A stretch of 64,000 nt of DNA from Pachyseris speciosa (GCA_016490735.1 JAEMWC010000950.1:97501-161500); one strand, 5' to 3'. Shown: positions 1 to 10,891, counted from the first letter of the stretch. Numbers and translations: made by a program. The notes: generated from the letters alone by a model not told the origin.

Positions 1-1109
1 AGAGTGATTAATGAATAAAAATATCTACCGACATGAATGCGAGCAGGAAGCAGAAAGAATTACGAAGTTGGCTTAAGATAATTCATTTTTTACCAAGCAA
101 TGTTACTGCCTTTGGTACATGCCTGCATGTTTAATTCATATAAAGTTCATATCAGGACCTCCATTACCTTCACTGCATGAGGCGGTAATTTAATTTGCTG
201 ACCAATGCGGTAGGCTGTGATTGATTCTTAACACCAGAGATCCACAGTGAGTATGAACAAATTTTAAAACAATTGACCATAATAACACGTTGGAGTAAAA
301 TTTATTTAATTTTCGATTATTCCTTATAACACTGAATGGAATAATCTCATCGAAACTTGTAACCTTTCGTTGTATTTCTCTAACTCGTTTTGTGTGTATA
401 ATAATAAGGTAAAATGGCATTCTAATGGAAATATAAAAGGAACAAAGAAAAAAGCAAGGGAGTTGCTTGATCATAGTAGAGAATATTATCCGTCTCTGGA
501 AAAGCACACTGAAACGACACCAACTATATTTTGATTCCGCTGTTATACTGCTGTCCCTGACAGTAAAGTTCTGAAATTGCTGAATAAGGGGGGCGTTATA
601 CCTTAAAACCACCCCCACCCCCGGCTTCTTTCGTCTTCTTCATAAACACTCCAAAAATCACCCAAAAATTCAAAGATATTATGGGGTTATGCACTATAAA
701 TGGCTTCTTTTAATTGCATGAAATCTCGACAAGATAATAAGGGTAAAAGGTCAAAAAGTGACAAAAACGTAGCATTCAGGTGTTTGTCCCTTAAACAAGG
801 CGTTTTAGATGTAGAAACGAATTCGATAACAAAAAAATACCCTGCAATTTACTCTGTTTAAATTGCTTAAACACACGTTAGTTGTCCCAACGTTAACATT
901 CTATTGTTTCATCGAATATTTGATTTGAATTATTTTCAGATGTACCTCATACTGTTGTTTCATTATTGTAATTTGTCAGAAACTTTAAGAAAACCGCTTA
1001 GGTAAGATGAGGGTCCCTTTTAAAATATCACCACAAAGGGAAACCAATTTAGAAATGCTTTGAGTGAGTTCTAAGTTTCCTGGTAACCGTCTCATCCGGA
1101 AGAACAGTT

Positions 1110-1740
1110 GCCATTTCCATAGTGCTACGCATTTCTGCTTGACTGAATTTTGAATCAAAACCTGGTTTTGCCGCGTAGCACTGACTCAGAACCAAATGAT
1201 GCTAAATGAAAATTTTGTTGGCGGTGGTGGTGTTGTCGAAGTGCTGAGAAACTGTATATTAACAGTCAGACGTTTCGTGAATAACCCCTTCATCAGTGTT
1301 AGTTTAATTTGTAGCCCGGGGTTTGCAACAGTAACAGTAACACTAACAGTAACAGTAATTTATTTAGCCACATTAACGTCTAAGAGCACAAGTGCTCGTT
1401 CAAAATACGAACGTGCATTAAGTCTACAATTATAAAATTAAATGTATGATCTAAAATCTATGTACAAAATATAACATTACAGAAAATTACTGAAAATTAC
1501 AGCTGAATTGAACTTAGCTTAGACTTTAAAATATTAACATTATCGGTCAGCTTTTAGTGACTAGCATTAATAATTTGGGTTTTTTATTTTGTAATTAAAT
1601 GAAAACGCTTTTCGGGCTGAGATTCGTTTCAAATCTAAAGCAATATCATTGCTATGATGACAACACCCATGTCATGGCACAAGAAGCCAGCTAAAAAGGC
1701 GGAAAAAGAGGCAAACCTCATGGAGTTTAGCGCTGTTGAA
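1110..1740. other. Palindrome loop, no gene seen
   Basis: This is the single-copy spacer between the two arms. It contains a short AGTAAC-type simple repeat at about 1325-1360 and otherwise AT-rich sequence. A 79-codon plus-strand frame at 1196-1435 runs through the simple repeat and shows no recognisable domain, so it is not called as a gene. Confidence 0.5.
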
Positions 1741-2265
1741 AGCCCACCTGGTGTTTTGGTTAAGACTGGTACCAGGCAACTAGCAGTTAACCACTCAAAG
1801 TATTTCTAAATTAGTTTCCCTTGGTGGTAATATTAACAATAGCATTTGAAAAAGGAAGCTCCACTTACCGAAGCGGTTTTCTTGAAGGTCATGAGAAATG
1901 AAAATAATGGAACAGCAGCATGAGGTACATTTGAAAATAATTCAAATCAAATATTTCAGAAAACAATACAACATTTAAGTTTGAATAATTTACGTGGTTC
2001 TTAACCAGTTTATAGAGACAGGGTATGTTTCTGTTATCGAGTTAGGTTTTACAATGATATCGTTAATCTGCTTTTACAGAGCCTGATAAAATTCTCAACT
2101 AACACCAAACAGCTTCAAAGCTTTTTGCTTTTCCTTTTTTTATGTATCCATTAGAAAGTCATTTTACCTTATTGCTTTAAACACTAAACGAGTTAGCTAA
2201 ATATGACGCAAGGTTACAAATTCCGATGACATCTATTTGGTGTTATAAGCGATAATCAAACATTA

Positions 2266-2637
2266 GGGCTACGTTTACATGGGAGCAAAATCATCCCGGG
2301 ATGAACTGATCCCGGGTGACTTTCCTCTCTGAGCAGATTTTAATTGCTGTTTACATGTGTGTTTTCATCCCGGGACAAACGAAAACAGTTTTTCCCCGGA
2401 ACGAAATGCGTCCTTGAAAACCTTTATTTTCATCCCGGGCAAACCGTTTACATGGAATTTCTGGTCACGTTTCACCCCGGGATGGAATTTCATGATCCCG
2501 GTAATGAAGAACGGCATGAAATCATCCCGGGATCAACAAATTTCATCCCGGGATCATGTAAACACCAAGAGGTAAATAACTACACACCGGGATGAAACTT
2601 GTCCCGGGATGAGTTCAGACTCATGTAAACAGGCCCC
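2266..2637. mobile_element. MITE with CCCGGG / GTTTACATG motif array
   Basis: A 372-bp element interrupts the right arm of the palindrome: the left arm runs uninterrupted at about 305, which gives an empty-site comparison. The ends are imperfect inverted repeats (GGGCTACGTTTACATG on the left, complement of GGGGCCTGTTTACATG on the right). Inside are eight exact CCCGGG sites, usually as CATCCCGGG or its complement, and five GTTTACATG or CATGTAAAC boxes. The flanking TTA on the left hints at a PIF/Harbinger-like TWA target duplication, but the right flank (AAG) does not match. No protein is encoded. Confidence 0.75.
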
Positions 2638-2929
2638 AAGGCAAAAAGTTTTACTTCAACGTGTTTTTACAGTCAATTGTGTTGATATTTGTTCAAGTTC
2701 ACTGTGGATGCAATTTCAATTAAATTATCACCTGACGCCGTAAAGGTAATGGGGGTCCTGAAATGAACTTTACATTAATGAAATATGGAGGCATATAACC
2801 AAGGGGGAAAAAGCGTTGTATTTATGCATAAGTAAAATATCGTTTTGGTATAACACAATTTTCAAGGCTAAGGCTATTGAGATCTTCATCCGTGTTAAGA
2901 CACTCGCTCCGATGAACGATATCAACCTC

Positions 2930-3537
2930 AATGAGATAACCTATTATTGATTCACTCCATAAACAATCAATATCGAGCTTAAATATTGTGGTAATAAACA
3001 ATGTTTTAGAACATGTGTTGCAGATGTGAAAACCCATGCTACAGGCAATATACTGAATGAAATTATTACTTAGCTGGCTTTACAGCCGTAACACAATCAA
3101 CTTTCCAGAATTAGATAACTCCACAGCCGATAAAAATTGCGATTTTCGAACTTGATATTACTTTGCGACGCGAACTTTACTAAAGGGAGAGGGAGACAGA
3201 CAGAGACAGGCTTAAAGACAGACAGACGAAGGAAGGTAGCATGCATAGTCCTATTTTGCTATTTCTTAGTTTTGATGGCGTCAAATAACTCGCCGCTGTT
3301 TGATTTTCCGCCATCAAAGGACATTGCACAGCCTTTATATTTGGCAGATTACCGATTCAGCCAGCAAAAATGCAAATTCAACGTACAGATACGGTGATAC
3401 AATTGCGGAAAAGCTCAGAAAAAACGAATAGTTTTCCTATACAACACTCCCTCTTTCCCGTTCAAACAGCTTAGAACGGAAATTGCCTTTGCATCTTGAA
3501 AACAAATTCCATCTCTCTTTTAAAAATAATAATAAAA
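2930..3537. other. No gene seen
   Basis: AT-rich sequence with a purine-rich run of CAGACAGA-type repeats at about 3190-3225. An 86-codon plus frame at 3137-3397 crosses this repeat and has no domain signature. Confidence 0.4.
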
Positions 3538-4182
3538 AAAAAACAAACGGCAGAGATAAAGATGGTAAACCAATATTTATAATATAGCTCGCGCATCTTT
3601 TCATTGAAATCGAGCGTGCCTTATGAGAGTATAAAGCACACTGATAACGCCATTTCTCTGCGCGCGCAGTTTCAAAATCGTTACAAATCTGGCATTTTTC
3701 ACAATTCAAAAAATAAACTTCTCGATTAAAATAGTACAGTCATAAAATATAACTGACGACACGAATTCTAAGTGCTGTTTGTTTTAACGGAACAGTTTTA
3801 ACCGCTCGTTAAAATGAACTTTTACAACAAGACACAGTGTTGATGCAACATGACTACGGGCGCGCAAGCTGAGAATAAAATTTGTTCAGTTTTCTCACAA
3901 ATTGAAACGAATTTATCTACAAATGTGGGAAAAACTATATTATAAAACAAATAAAAAGGACTTAACCGTGCTTTGTTCTGTTATAAGGTATTCAAGGAAA
4001 TGACGAGAGCAGTCAAGAAGTGGTTAAAGGCACTCGCCTACGGCTCGTGCTTCTTCCTACTTCTTTCGTGCTCTCGTCACTTTCTTGCGGGCCTTATATA
4101 GGAACAAAGCACGGTTAGGGTTTTTATATTTGTTAAATAAAATGCGTTGGTTTACCATGTTTATCTCCGCTGTTTGTTTTTT
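3538..4182. mobile_element. Foldback (long inverted repeat) element
   Basis: The outer arms 3538-3573 and 4147-4182 are inverted copies (AACAAACGGCAGAGATAAA against the complement of TTTATCTCCGCTGTTTGTT). An inner hairpin at 3964-4116 has arms starting AACCGTGCTTTGTTC and meeting around the palindrome GCACTCGCCTACGGCTCGTGC. No coding potential. It resembles a non-autonomous foldback transposon; no convincing target-site duplication was identified in the A-rich flank. Confidence 0.65.
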
Positions 4183-4619
4183 ACTTTTAATCAAGCTACG
4201 ATGGCCTAGTAATATTGATGAGAGCAAGATGGTACCTTGTTAGCGTGGTAAATGAATCAAAGACTGTGTGAGTATCTAATACGTTCACATGCTAAATCGG
4301 ATGATAGATTTCCGAATTCGGCTTCGGATTCTCTACCACTGAGTGAAAGAAGACTCTTGGGAGCCCAGGCCATTAAAGTGCCTATAACCACAAAAATCTT
4401 TTTTCACTCAATTAAATCTTTGTATATAGCTGAGAAACATACCGCAAAAATTGTTGCTTTTGGTTAAAACCGCGATTTTTTATGTTTTTTTTAAAGAGCG
4501 GGAAAATAGCCCTTTTTCGAAACACGACCGAGCCACAGGAGCGTCTGGGAATAGTGTTATTTGTGACGTCATTCCAGGCCATTGATCGCTTTCTTGTTCG
4601 AAACTGTTATTGCTTTGGA
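4183..4619. other. No gene seen; upstream of THAP remnant
   Basis: Contains a 71-codon plus frame at 4252-4467 without recognisable domain. A TGACGTCA-like box lies at about 4562, about 55 bases upstream of the THAP ATG, and could be a relic of its promoter (inference). Confidence 0.35.
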
Positions 4620-4825
4620 ATGCCAGATAAATGCGTTGTTTTCGGTTGTAGCAACGGGCCAAACAAGGTTTAGGGTATATCTTTGCACCCAATATCTTTT
4701 GAAGGGCGGTTGACCCGCAGAAACGCAACAGAAGAACAAATTGGGTCGACTTTGTCAAAATCAAAGCGTGTTTATTGGGAGCCCACTAATTACTCGGCAG
4801 TACAGTGTTTGAATACGTTTCTTTC
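4620..4825 (+). pseudogene. THAP-domain N-terminus, decayed
   Basis: The frame opens MPDKCVVFGCSNGPNKV, the canonical start of a THAP C2CH zinc finger with its first two cysteines (CxxxxC), and then meets a TAG stop. Reading on, further THAP pieces are recognisable in shifted frames: GISLHPISF, then NWVDFVKIK, then YWEPTNYSAV, which in the family precedes the final C-x2-H. The stop and at least two frame shifts make it a relic. THAP domains are sequence-specific DNA-binding modules in cellular proteins and in P-element-like and other transposases. It lies directly upstream of a fragment of the coiled-coil gene family, and the two may once have been joined or simply abut. Confidence 0.7.
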
Positions 4826-4924
4826 ACGTCTTTCACTCGCTTTGTATTTGTAAATGATGCGGCAAATGTCCTGCATACTGCTAGGATCGGAATGTCGATC
4901 TTGAACTCGTTATCTTCGACCTTT

Positions 4925-5128
4925 CGATTTCGAGAAAGAGTAGAGTGTTATGACACCAGCACTCCTTTTGACCTGAAATTTGACAGACCCATCATGTACT
5001 TGGACAGGCAGAACGTTAATTGCCCACGCCCCTATGTTTTAGCCCAGTTTTTACTTCTAGGGAAGGAGACTTCGATGCAGGCAAAGTCCGCTATGCTTAC
5101 AAATGCTGCAAGTTTGCCGGTTGTTTAA
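4925..5128 (+). pseudogene. Second, diverged copy of the RVECYDTS-domain gene
   Basis: The translation contains RVECYDTSTPFD, then IMYLDRQNVNCPRPYVLAQF, matching the terminal exon at 7987-8202 on the other strand at roughly 80 percent nucleotide identity. After VLAQFLL a one-base indel shifts the frame; the conserved ending (KVRYAYKCCKF) is still readable in the next frame at about 5080-5117. There is no good splice acceptor at its 5' end, unlike the other copy, so it is called a pseudogene. The function of the domain is not recognised. Confidence 0.6.
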
Positions 5129-5879
5129 AATGCATTCCATGGCTATGACAGTCATTGGGCATAAGAGAAATGATAAGAGGGGTTAAACATATGTCACATA
5201 TGATTATGAGAACACTAGAAATCAATATAACAAAAAATAAAATTAACTGCAAGACTTTCCTGAGATTTTTTGTTTGTTTGTTTGTTCGCAATAAATACAT
5301 AAGAAGCTTGATCGCTGCCATTTCTTTAGTTCTGATGGAATATTATTTCAAAGCGTTCGGAGCACTGCATGAGTTATTCTTGCAGTATCATATCCCTCCA
5401 GTAACGCAGAATGCATCAGGGGATGGATAGCCAAGGGACTGATGTAACAATGTTTGCCAGGGAGCCTAAATTGATACAGCTGGACCCAAAAACAATATAA
5501 AGCCCCCAAAAGCATCTTCAAGGCATACGTGGTCTATCGGAAACTGTGTGCAGCTCCAGGATAGCATTTGTGTTAAAATAGCCAGGACAAAGCCTTGCTT
5601 TTTCCTACAATGCATTTGATTATTACCACGTGAAGCTTTGTTTTTATTGGCCAGCAGAGTCTTCACTTGCTCCTCAGCTCTGTCAGCATTTCAAAACTTA
5701 CCAACTCTCAGGCACTTGCAATCCATAAGGGAATTAGCATCCAACTCAGTATTGGTCTTGTAATTTGAAACCCTCCCTCTCGTTCACTGGCCTTGTGACA
5801 TCTCACCCCGCTTACGCAATAGGCTGAATACCTTTCGTCGGCTTCATAAAGTCCTTAAGTGTCTTCATGCTGAAGTCAG
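5129..5879. other. No gene seen; diverged arm of an inverted duplication
   Basis: About 750 bases between the gene copy at 4925-5128 and repeat R at 5880. The mirror-image interval at about 7300-7986 has nearly the same length, and scattered similarity (for instance around 5790-5840) suggests both derive from one inverted duplication. No domain or RNA gene was seen. Confidence 0.4.
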
Positions 5880-6270
5880 TTATTCGTTATGCCTTATAAG
5901 CGGTTACCATGGAGATTTTGCTGACCCAGAACACCGAAGGCTCTAGCTTTCTTGTCACACTTGTCACGCTAGCTATGTGGTTGTTTGTAAACGAGCAGTT
6001 AACGTCAGATTCAGTAGGTATTGATTAATAACTGTGTTTTTCGAGCCATTTTCCACCCCAGAAGCCCCCTGCCTGGCATCATAAGGCTGGGTTAGTGGGT
6101 AGCGGCAATCCCCTGAACGAAAACAGATGTAAGAAACAATTTCACAGCAAGTGGGACGCCGAAAGTATTTGAGCGAGTCATGGCGATTCACGGAGTGAGG
6201 TCGTGTCTTTAGGCGTTCTGTGAGTGTATTCCGGGACCTCACATGGAATTTTAGCGAGTTTTTACATGTA
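5880..6270 (-). repeat. Dispersed repeat R, copy 1
   Basis: Reads on the minus strand as a relative of 39020-39350 (plus) and in part 7113-7330 (plus). The minus translation contains NRHDS, CEIVSYIC, DCRYP and YDARQ; the 39-kb copy has NRHDS, CEITSHLC, DCLYP and YDARQ in the same order, so a reading frame may be conserved. No known domain was recognised; it could be a transposon exon or a chance-open repeat. Confidence 0.6.
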
Positions 6271-6283
6271 AATAACGCAATCA

Positions 6284-6677
6284 ATGCAATATTTTTTCAG
6301 CAGGACCGAAATTGGGGCACTTTCAGCTGCCGTTATCCAAGAGTTTCCCAGAATTCCTTCGGGTCACAAACTCGAAAATGACAGACCAGTGCAGGCAACT
6401 GAAATCAAACAGCATTATCGGGTACACGCTAAAGAAGTGAGAAGGAAAATGAGGAACAGGTGGCAAAAAGTGGAGTCGAAGTTTGCTTCCAATGTAAACT
6501 TTAAGCTTCAAGAGGAATTTTTCGTCTTAAAAACTTCAAAAAAAGTACGTCTTCTGTTGTTGTCCGAGGGAGTTTTGGGGTTTTGCAACAGAATAAACGG
6601 TCATATTAAATGAAAATGGGAAGTTTTGGTCAGTTTCCGGGGTGATGAAGTCTAAAAAATTAATGATTTGACAATAA
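6284..6677. other. Uncertain; one unremarkable open frame
   Basis: A 109-codon plus frame at 6284-6613 encodes a basic sequence (for example VRRKMRNRWQKVESK) with no recognised domain, splice sites or paralogue in the window. It is not supported as a gene. Confidence 0.2.
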
Positions 6678-7037
6678 AGCCTTGGCCAAACGGACTCGCA
6701 AGGTAGCCGCAAGTTGAACTTGCGTACAAACTTGCGTTGGGTGGCCAAACAGACTCGCAAGTTTCCTCGCAAGTATACGCAAGTCGCAGAAAAACTATTT
6801 CATTGGCTAATAGGTTGCTATAACAACGAATTGGCGTCACTCAATTTGTGTTGACTTGGGTTGGGTTGCCACACGGTGAAAAACTTGCGTCGACTTGTGT
6901 GCAAATTTGATCTTGACCAAAAAGAGTGCAAGTCATCTTAAGTCAACGCAAGTGCACGCAAGTCCTGGCCAAACGGAGTCGCAAGTTGACCCAAGTTTTC
7001 AACTTGCGTCTACTTGCGAGTCCGTTTGGCCCAGGCT
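6678..7037. mobile_element. MITE with CTTGCG motif array, TAA target duplication
   Basis: A 360-bp element bounded by TAA on both sides (6675-6677 and 7038-7040). Terminal inverted repeats begin AGCCTTGGCCAAACGGACTC and end with the complement of AGCCTGGGCCAAACGGACTC. The interior carries about thirteen CTTGCG or CGCAAG boxes in both orientations plus an internal GGCCAAAC box. A TAA (TWA-type) duplication fits the PIF/Harbinger superfamily (established for that group). No protein is encoded. It lies near the centre of the inverted duplication that surrounds it. Confidence 0.8.
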
Positions 7038-7112
7038 TAACAATGGTTCATTCTAACCATAGTCCGGAATCTGGGGAAGTTGCAGGTTTTCAAAGCATCG
7101 GTCTTCTATGAC

Positions 7113-7330
7113 CGATATTTTGGTGGCGTGTAGAAAAAGAGATAAACGACAGCTAGCGTGACGAGCTTGACAACAAAGATAGAGCCATCGGTGTTGTGGA
7201 CCAGCGAAATCTCCGTGGTAAACCCTCATATGGAAAACCGAGGTCGATTTGACCTCACACCCTACGGAAATTGCAAAAACGACGTGCAAAATGTCCGCCG
7301 ATAAAAAAGTGTTAAGAGTGTTATTAAATG
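7113..7330 (+). repeat. Dispersed repeat R, partial copy 2
   Basis: Similar to 39225-39370: shared landmarks are GACAGCTAGC, GATAGAGCC, TGTTGTGGACCAG and GACCTCA in the same order and spacing. It lacks the NRHDS-type part found in copies 1 and 3. It is in the opposite orientation to copy 1, as expected if both sit in arms of one inverted duplication. Confidence 0.6.
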
Positions 7331-7986
7331 ATGTCATGGAGGCCACGTTGGTGTCCCAAAACATTGAAAGAAACGACCGCCATATGTAATTGGTCTCTCA
7401 GCCTAAACCTCTCGGAATTGAACTCTATTTTTATGCAAATACTTTTTTTATTTTCGGTAAACCAATATGGCTGGTAGTCACGTGAATGAAAAAGGGACCC
7501 TCTACGCTAACAACTATCCTTTGCGCACTCCCACCCCCATTTCAGAAGACTTATAACCGGCTATTTCCATGCAGGGTAAAAGTGTTACAAAGATTAAAAT
7601 TGCCAGAGTGTGCAGTACACAATCAATTTAAGATTCTTATTACATAGACTGTGTTTATTACGGAATGTTTAATTAAAATAATAATAGGTTATAATGACTC
7701 TTAAAATGTTCTGGCGATGATACTTTTCGAAACCACACGTATATAATATGCGTATTAAGTTAACCGAATTCAATAGAACAAAAACGGAAATTTTCAAACC
7801 TTTTTTTATACTTATTTTCCCTCTTATTATTTTTGTGGACTACGTTTTGTCCGACATAAACTCCATCCAGGTGTTTGAGTTTTGGTCTTGAACAAATTTC
7901 ACAATGCTAATAACGATTAGAGAGACAAGTTCCAGGACTAGAATATATTGCTAAATGATTGATTATACGTCTAACTGACGACTAAT
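7331..7986. other. No gene seen
   Basis: AT-rich interval between repeat R copy 2 and the 3' end of the minus-strand gene. It would hold that gene's 3' untranslated region; a plausible polyadenylation signal was not pinned down. Confidence 0.35.
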
Positions 7987-9624
7987 TTAAAGAAGAAACT
8001 TGCAGCATCGGTGAGCGTAGCGAACTTTGGCCGAGTTGAAGTCTCCTTCCCTCTGCAGTAGGAATTGGGCCAAAACATAGGGGTGTGGGCAGTTAACATT
8101 CTCCCTGTCCAAGAACATGATGGGTACGTCGGATCGCTCGTCAAAAGGAGTACTGGTGTCGTAACACTCAACTCTTCCAGCATTCACTTGGTTGGTAAGA
8201 TCCTATAAAGAAACAAAGCGAAACTGTCGTACACTTGTATATTTCACGTAGTTCTGAAAACATGCACAAAGGCGTTATTGAGAAGCTGTGTATTATGCGG
8301 GAAAAAGCAGATCTTAGAGAGGGCTATTGCACTCTAAAAGGAATTTAGTGGCCATTGTTGCATTTGTTTTTTCGAATTGAACTTCAAAAATTGTGTGGTT
8401 ACTCCGAACTTTTAGTTTTAGATTCTAATAACCCCTCCTAAGATCTGCGTTTCCTGCAGAGAAATCTTCCCATTAGGGAGCTTCTTCAAAGAACCTGAGA
8501 TCCTCTGGCAATAGACTGGAGGGGCAGAGGGGCCGTGCAAACGATTATGGGATTGCTTGGAGGGGAGGCTATCGCGAAGAAAAAATCCCTCACGCGGCGT
8601 TCTCAATTCCAGTCTTTTCCAAAGCGAGGCGAGCTATACCAGGCGGGAAATTCATTCTAAAAATAAATTGGTCAGTTAAAACGCCGTGATAGGAATATAG
8701 GGCAGTTGTACGCTCCTAGTGATGGGCTCCTGGCAATACCGAGATCTGTCAGACATATGCGCTCTGACAACATGGGGCACGGTCTTTTAGTTGGAAAGAC
8801 GTCACAAGTGTCGCTTTCCTTGTTTGACGGTTGAAAGGGGGATTCACTCTCCGACAGGTTTACAATTACCGTAAAAGCTATATTAACCTTCCCCCAGGGG
8901 TGTTTAATTTCAGGTCCCATTAATGGGGGGCTTTTTAGAGAAGGGGTTTGTTTCAAATCTTTAATACACCGTTTTCGTCTTCAAATAGTTTTTGTGCAAA
9001 TCTTATAAAGAGCAGTGAACAGTATTATGTTTTTGAGTGTATATTTGTTTTAGAGCAAACTAACTGGGCCGCATGAAGTGGATTCGTGAGAGGGAATAGG
9101 AGGAACTAATTACAAAATCTCATAACTCAAAAGGGGAGGCTTATTAGAGCGGGGGCTTATTACAGAAAACTACTACTTCCAAACGGAGGGCTTATTAGAG
9201 AGAGGGGTTAATAGAGGGAGGGGGTGGGGAGCTTAATAGAGCTTTTACGGTATGCAACTGCAATCAATCCCCTGCTGGTCATTTGAGTCTTTTTGCGGCA
9301 TCGGAGAAAAAGGCAAGCTAGAAGAGTGAAAAATTAAATATGTAAGGCTGGTGATACATTGAAGAGCATTTATCATTCATGAACCTTAAAGCCTGACGAA
9401 CTGGTTATGAAAGAACACCAAATTAACATTACGATGTTGATTTAAAATAGTATTTCTTCAAAAGAATACCGGAGTTGTAGTGACTTTTGCCAACTTCATG
9501 ACGATTTCGGTCTAAAAAATGTTCTTCATAACCTCCATGCATCCGTGAGTGTTACTTTTCATCTTTCGCTTACCTGGACTTCCTTTTCTAGAGCACCGAC
9601 TTGAATTGCAAGGCCTTCTAAGAG
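7987..9624 (-). CDS. Small coiled-coil protein with unrecognised Cys-containing C-terminal domain (two 3' exons)
   Basis: The last exon is 7987-8202 (72 codons including the stop), entered through a clear acceptor (TTTCTTTATAG). The preceding exon, 9574-9624, is 51 nt with acceptor GTTTTGGTAG and donor GTAAGC. Both are phase 0 and join into one frame. Across the junction the protein has a heptad pattern (LLEGLAIQVGALEKEVQ, then DLTNQV) typical of a coiled coil, followed by a compact domain with RVECYDTSTPFD, DVPIMFLDRENVNCP, PYVLAQFLL and RYAHRCCKF. Four cysteines and alternating hydrophobics suggest an extracellular or beta-rich fold (inference). The 5' exons are not identified; a possible donor (CATGTTCCAG/GTAAAA) lies near 9687. 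A decayed paralogue sits tail-to-tail at 4925-5128. Function unknown. Confidence 0.55.
8867..9252. mobile_element. MITE with GGGGGCTTATTAGAG motif array, copy 1
   Basis: A 386-bp element in the intron of the coiled-coil gene. Its termini are inverted repeats: TACCGTAAAAGCTATATTAA on the left and the complement of TACCGTAAAAGCTCTATTAA on the right. The interior has several G-runs followed by CTTATTAGAG or TTAATAGAG. A second copy in the same orientation lies at 49359-49778, sharing the landmarks TCAAATCTT, ATAGTTTTTGT, GAGTGTATATTT and GGAATAGGAGGAACTAATTA. A TA dinucleotide forms each end, so a TA-targeting transposase is possible. Confidence 0.75.
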
Positions 9625-10519
9625 CTACCAAAACAACAAATATATGTGCATGTTGTACAAATTAACACTTGAACATCTTTTACCTGGAACATGTGCAAAA
9701 TAATTTTCGCAAAAAGAATCTTAGAGGTATCACAAAATGGAGTAAAAAGCATATTCCAGAATTATCGGGATTAAGAAAAACCTTTCTCAAGTATGAAGCA
9801 GAACGCCCAGGGAAATTTAATAGAAAGACTGTTTTTTTTTAATAAATATGTACCTACTGAACTAGTAATGAAGTAGTAATGCTAAAAAAAGTGAAGCGAA
9901 GTGAGCCCTCTCAGTTGCAAACTTCCTGCGCGGACCTGATAGAATTTCTCAATCAGAAAGCTCCTTTGTCATATTTTTCTAATGTAATATATTGATTTCT
10001 TAATATAAAAGTAAGAGAGGCAGATCACCAGGCGAGCCACGAAAAACATACTGTTTGTGGTAACATTGGTTGACGTTCCAATGCGGAAGGCATCATGCGA
10101 TTCGAATGAATTCTACAACACCAGTAGGAGCTATATAAGGGTCATTTACTAGGCAAGGTCCAAGGATTGACTATTTCCTCCAAAGTTTCAGCACTTTTTC
10201 TCTATCTATCAGTCAGTAGTAATTGTTTCGAATTTTGGTGCTGTTTCGGCCAGGTGTGAAGAGAAATCCACGACTGTTACTTACTTCACAAAATTATTCA
10301 CTCGTGCGAATTATACAATTTTTTTTTTTTTTTTGGGGGGGGGGGGGGCTACAAAAAGCTCAAGCTGTAATCTACATTATTTTGGCTGTGGAATAAATTA
10401 GTTTGGAGCGGTCCCAAATACGACTTTATGGCTATCGGATATAAGAACAATTTTAGCAATTTTCAAGCCGATTTTCTCCAAAGTGCGGTGGTTTATTTTT
10501 AGACCAAAACAATATTCAT
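9625..10519. other. No further gene resolved; homopolymer junction
   Basis: Upstream of the visible coiled-coil gene exons; earlier exons may hide here but none is convincing. A run of T followed directly by a run of G at 10321-10348 is a low-complexity T/G junction that may also be an assembly weak point. Confidence 0.35.
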
Positions 10520-10635
10520 TAGTATAAATCTTGTTGCGTTCTATCACGAATGCCGTTCTCTGATTGGCTACACTACTCGTTGTCTATCCTGTGATAGATA
10601 GTGAGTAGCGCTTGTCAACAAAATGGCGGCCGGTT
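10520..10635 (+). repeat. Dispersed repeat, inverted partner of 31073-31185
   Basis: Contains TTCTATCACGAATGCC, CTGATTGGCTA, TGTGATAGATAGT and AAAATGGCGGC; the same blocks occur in reverse complement at 31073-31185. Each copy is roughly 80-85 percent like the other. The internal GATAGATAG and CTATC segments can pair, so it is probably a short MITE end or a small hairpin element. Confidence 0.65.
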
Positions 10636-10727
10636 GTTCGCGTTTTGTTTCTTAGCTGATAACGTAACTGTATGATTTTCAAATTTTTGGAACTTCCGCA
10701 TCTGAAAGAGCTTCTAGAAACGGGCCC

Positions 10728-10891
10728 CATGGGCGGATCTAGGGGGATGCAGGGAGTGCGCATCCCCCATCCCCCTCCTGAGATGACCTGCGGCTTTTTA
10801 ATCTAACCAGTATTCTGAAAAAAAAAAGGAAGAAAAAATAAAAAAGAAGAAGGGTGTCCCCCTCCTAAGAAAAATCTTGGATCCGCCCCTG
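10728..10891. mobile_element. Short hAT-like MITE
   Basis: About 164 bp bounded by near-inverted ends: CATGGGCGGATCTAGG on the left and the complement of CAGGGGCGGATCCAAG on the right. CAGGGGCGGATCC-type termini are typical of hAT miniature elements (established for that group). The expected 8-bp target duplication is not visible, so the left boundary may be eroded. No coding potential. Confidence 0.5.

Larger units (their letters stand above)
1..2930. repeat. Giant imperfect inverted duplication (palindrome)
   Basis: Bases 1-1110 match the reverse complement of about 1735-2930 along their whole length. Aligned landmarks are 140-190 with 2717-2785, 245-300 with 2640-2710, 310-480 with 2130-2262, 830-960 with 1930-2040 and 990-1090 with 1770-1870. 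Identity is roughly 75-80 percent by eye with small indels. The loop is about 1110-1735. Nothing in either arm looks like a conserved protein, although a 142-codon open frame lies in the left arm. The left arm may continue past the window edge. It could be a long-TIR non-autonomous transposon or a genomic inverted duplication; no terminus or target duplication was found to decide. Confidence 0.8.

Noticed and set aside
190..618. 142-codon open frame in the left arm of the palindrome
   Set aside because: Hydrophobic, no domain, and the mirrored right arm does not keep the frame; likely chance.
6284..6613. 109-codon plus-strand frame
   Set aside because: No homologue recognised, no splice signals and no second copy in the window.
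10321..10348. T-run/G-run junction as a functional G-quadruplex site
   Set aside because: A single homopolymer next to another; more likely low-complexity expansion or an assembly weak point.
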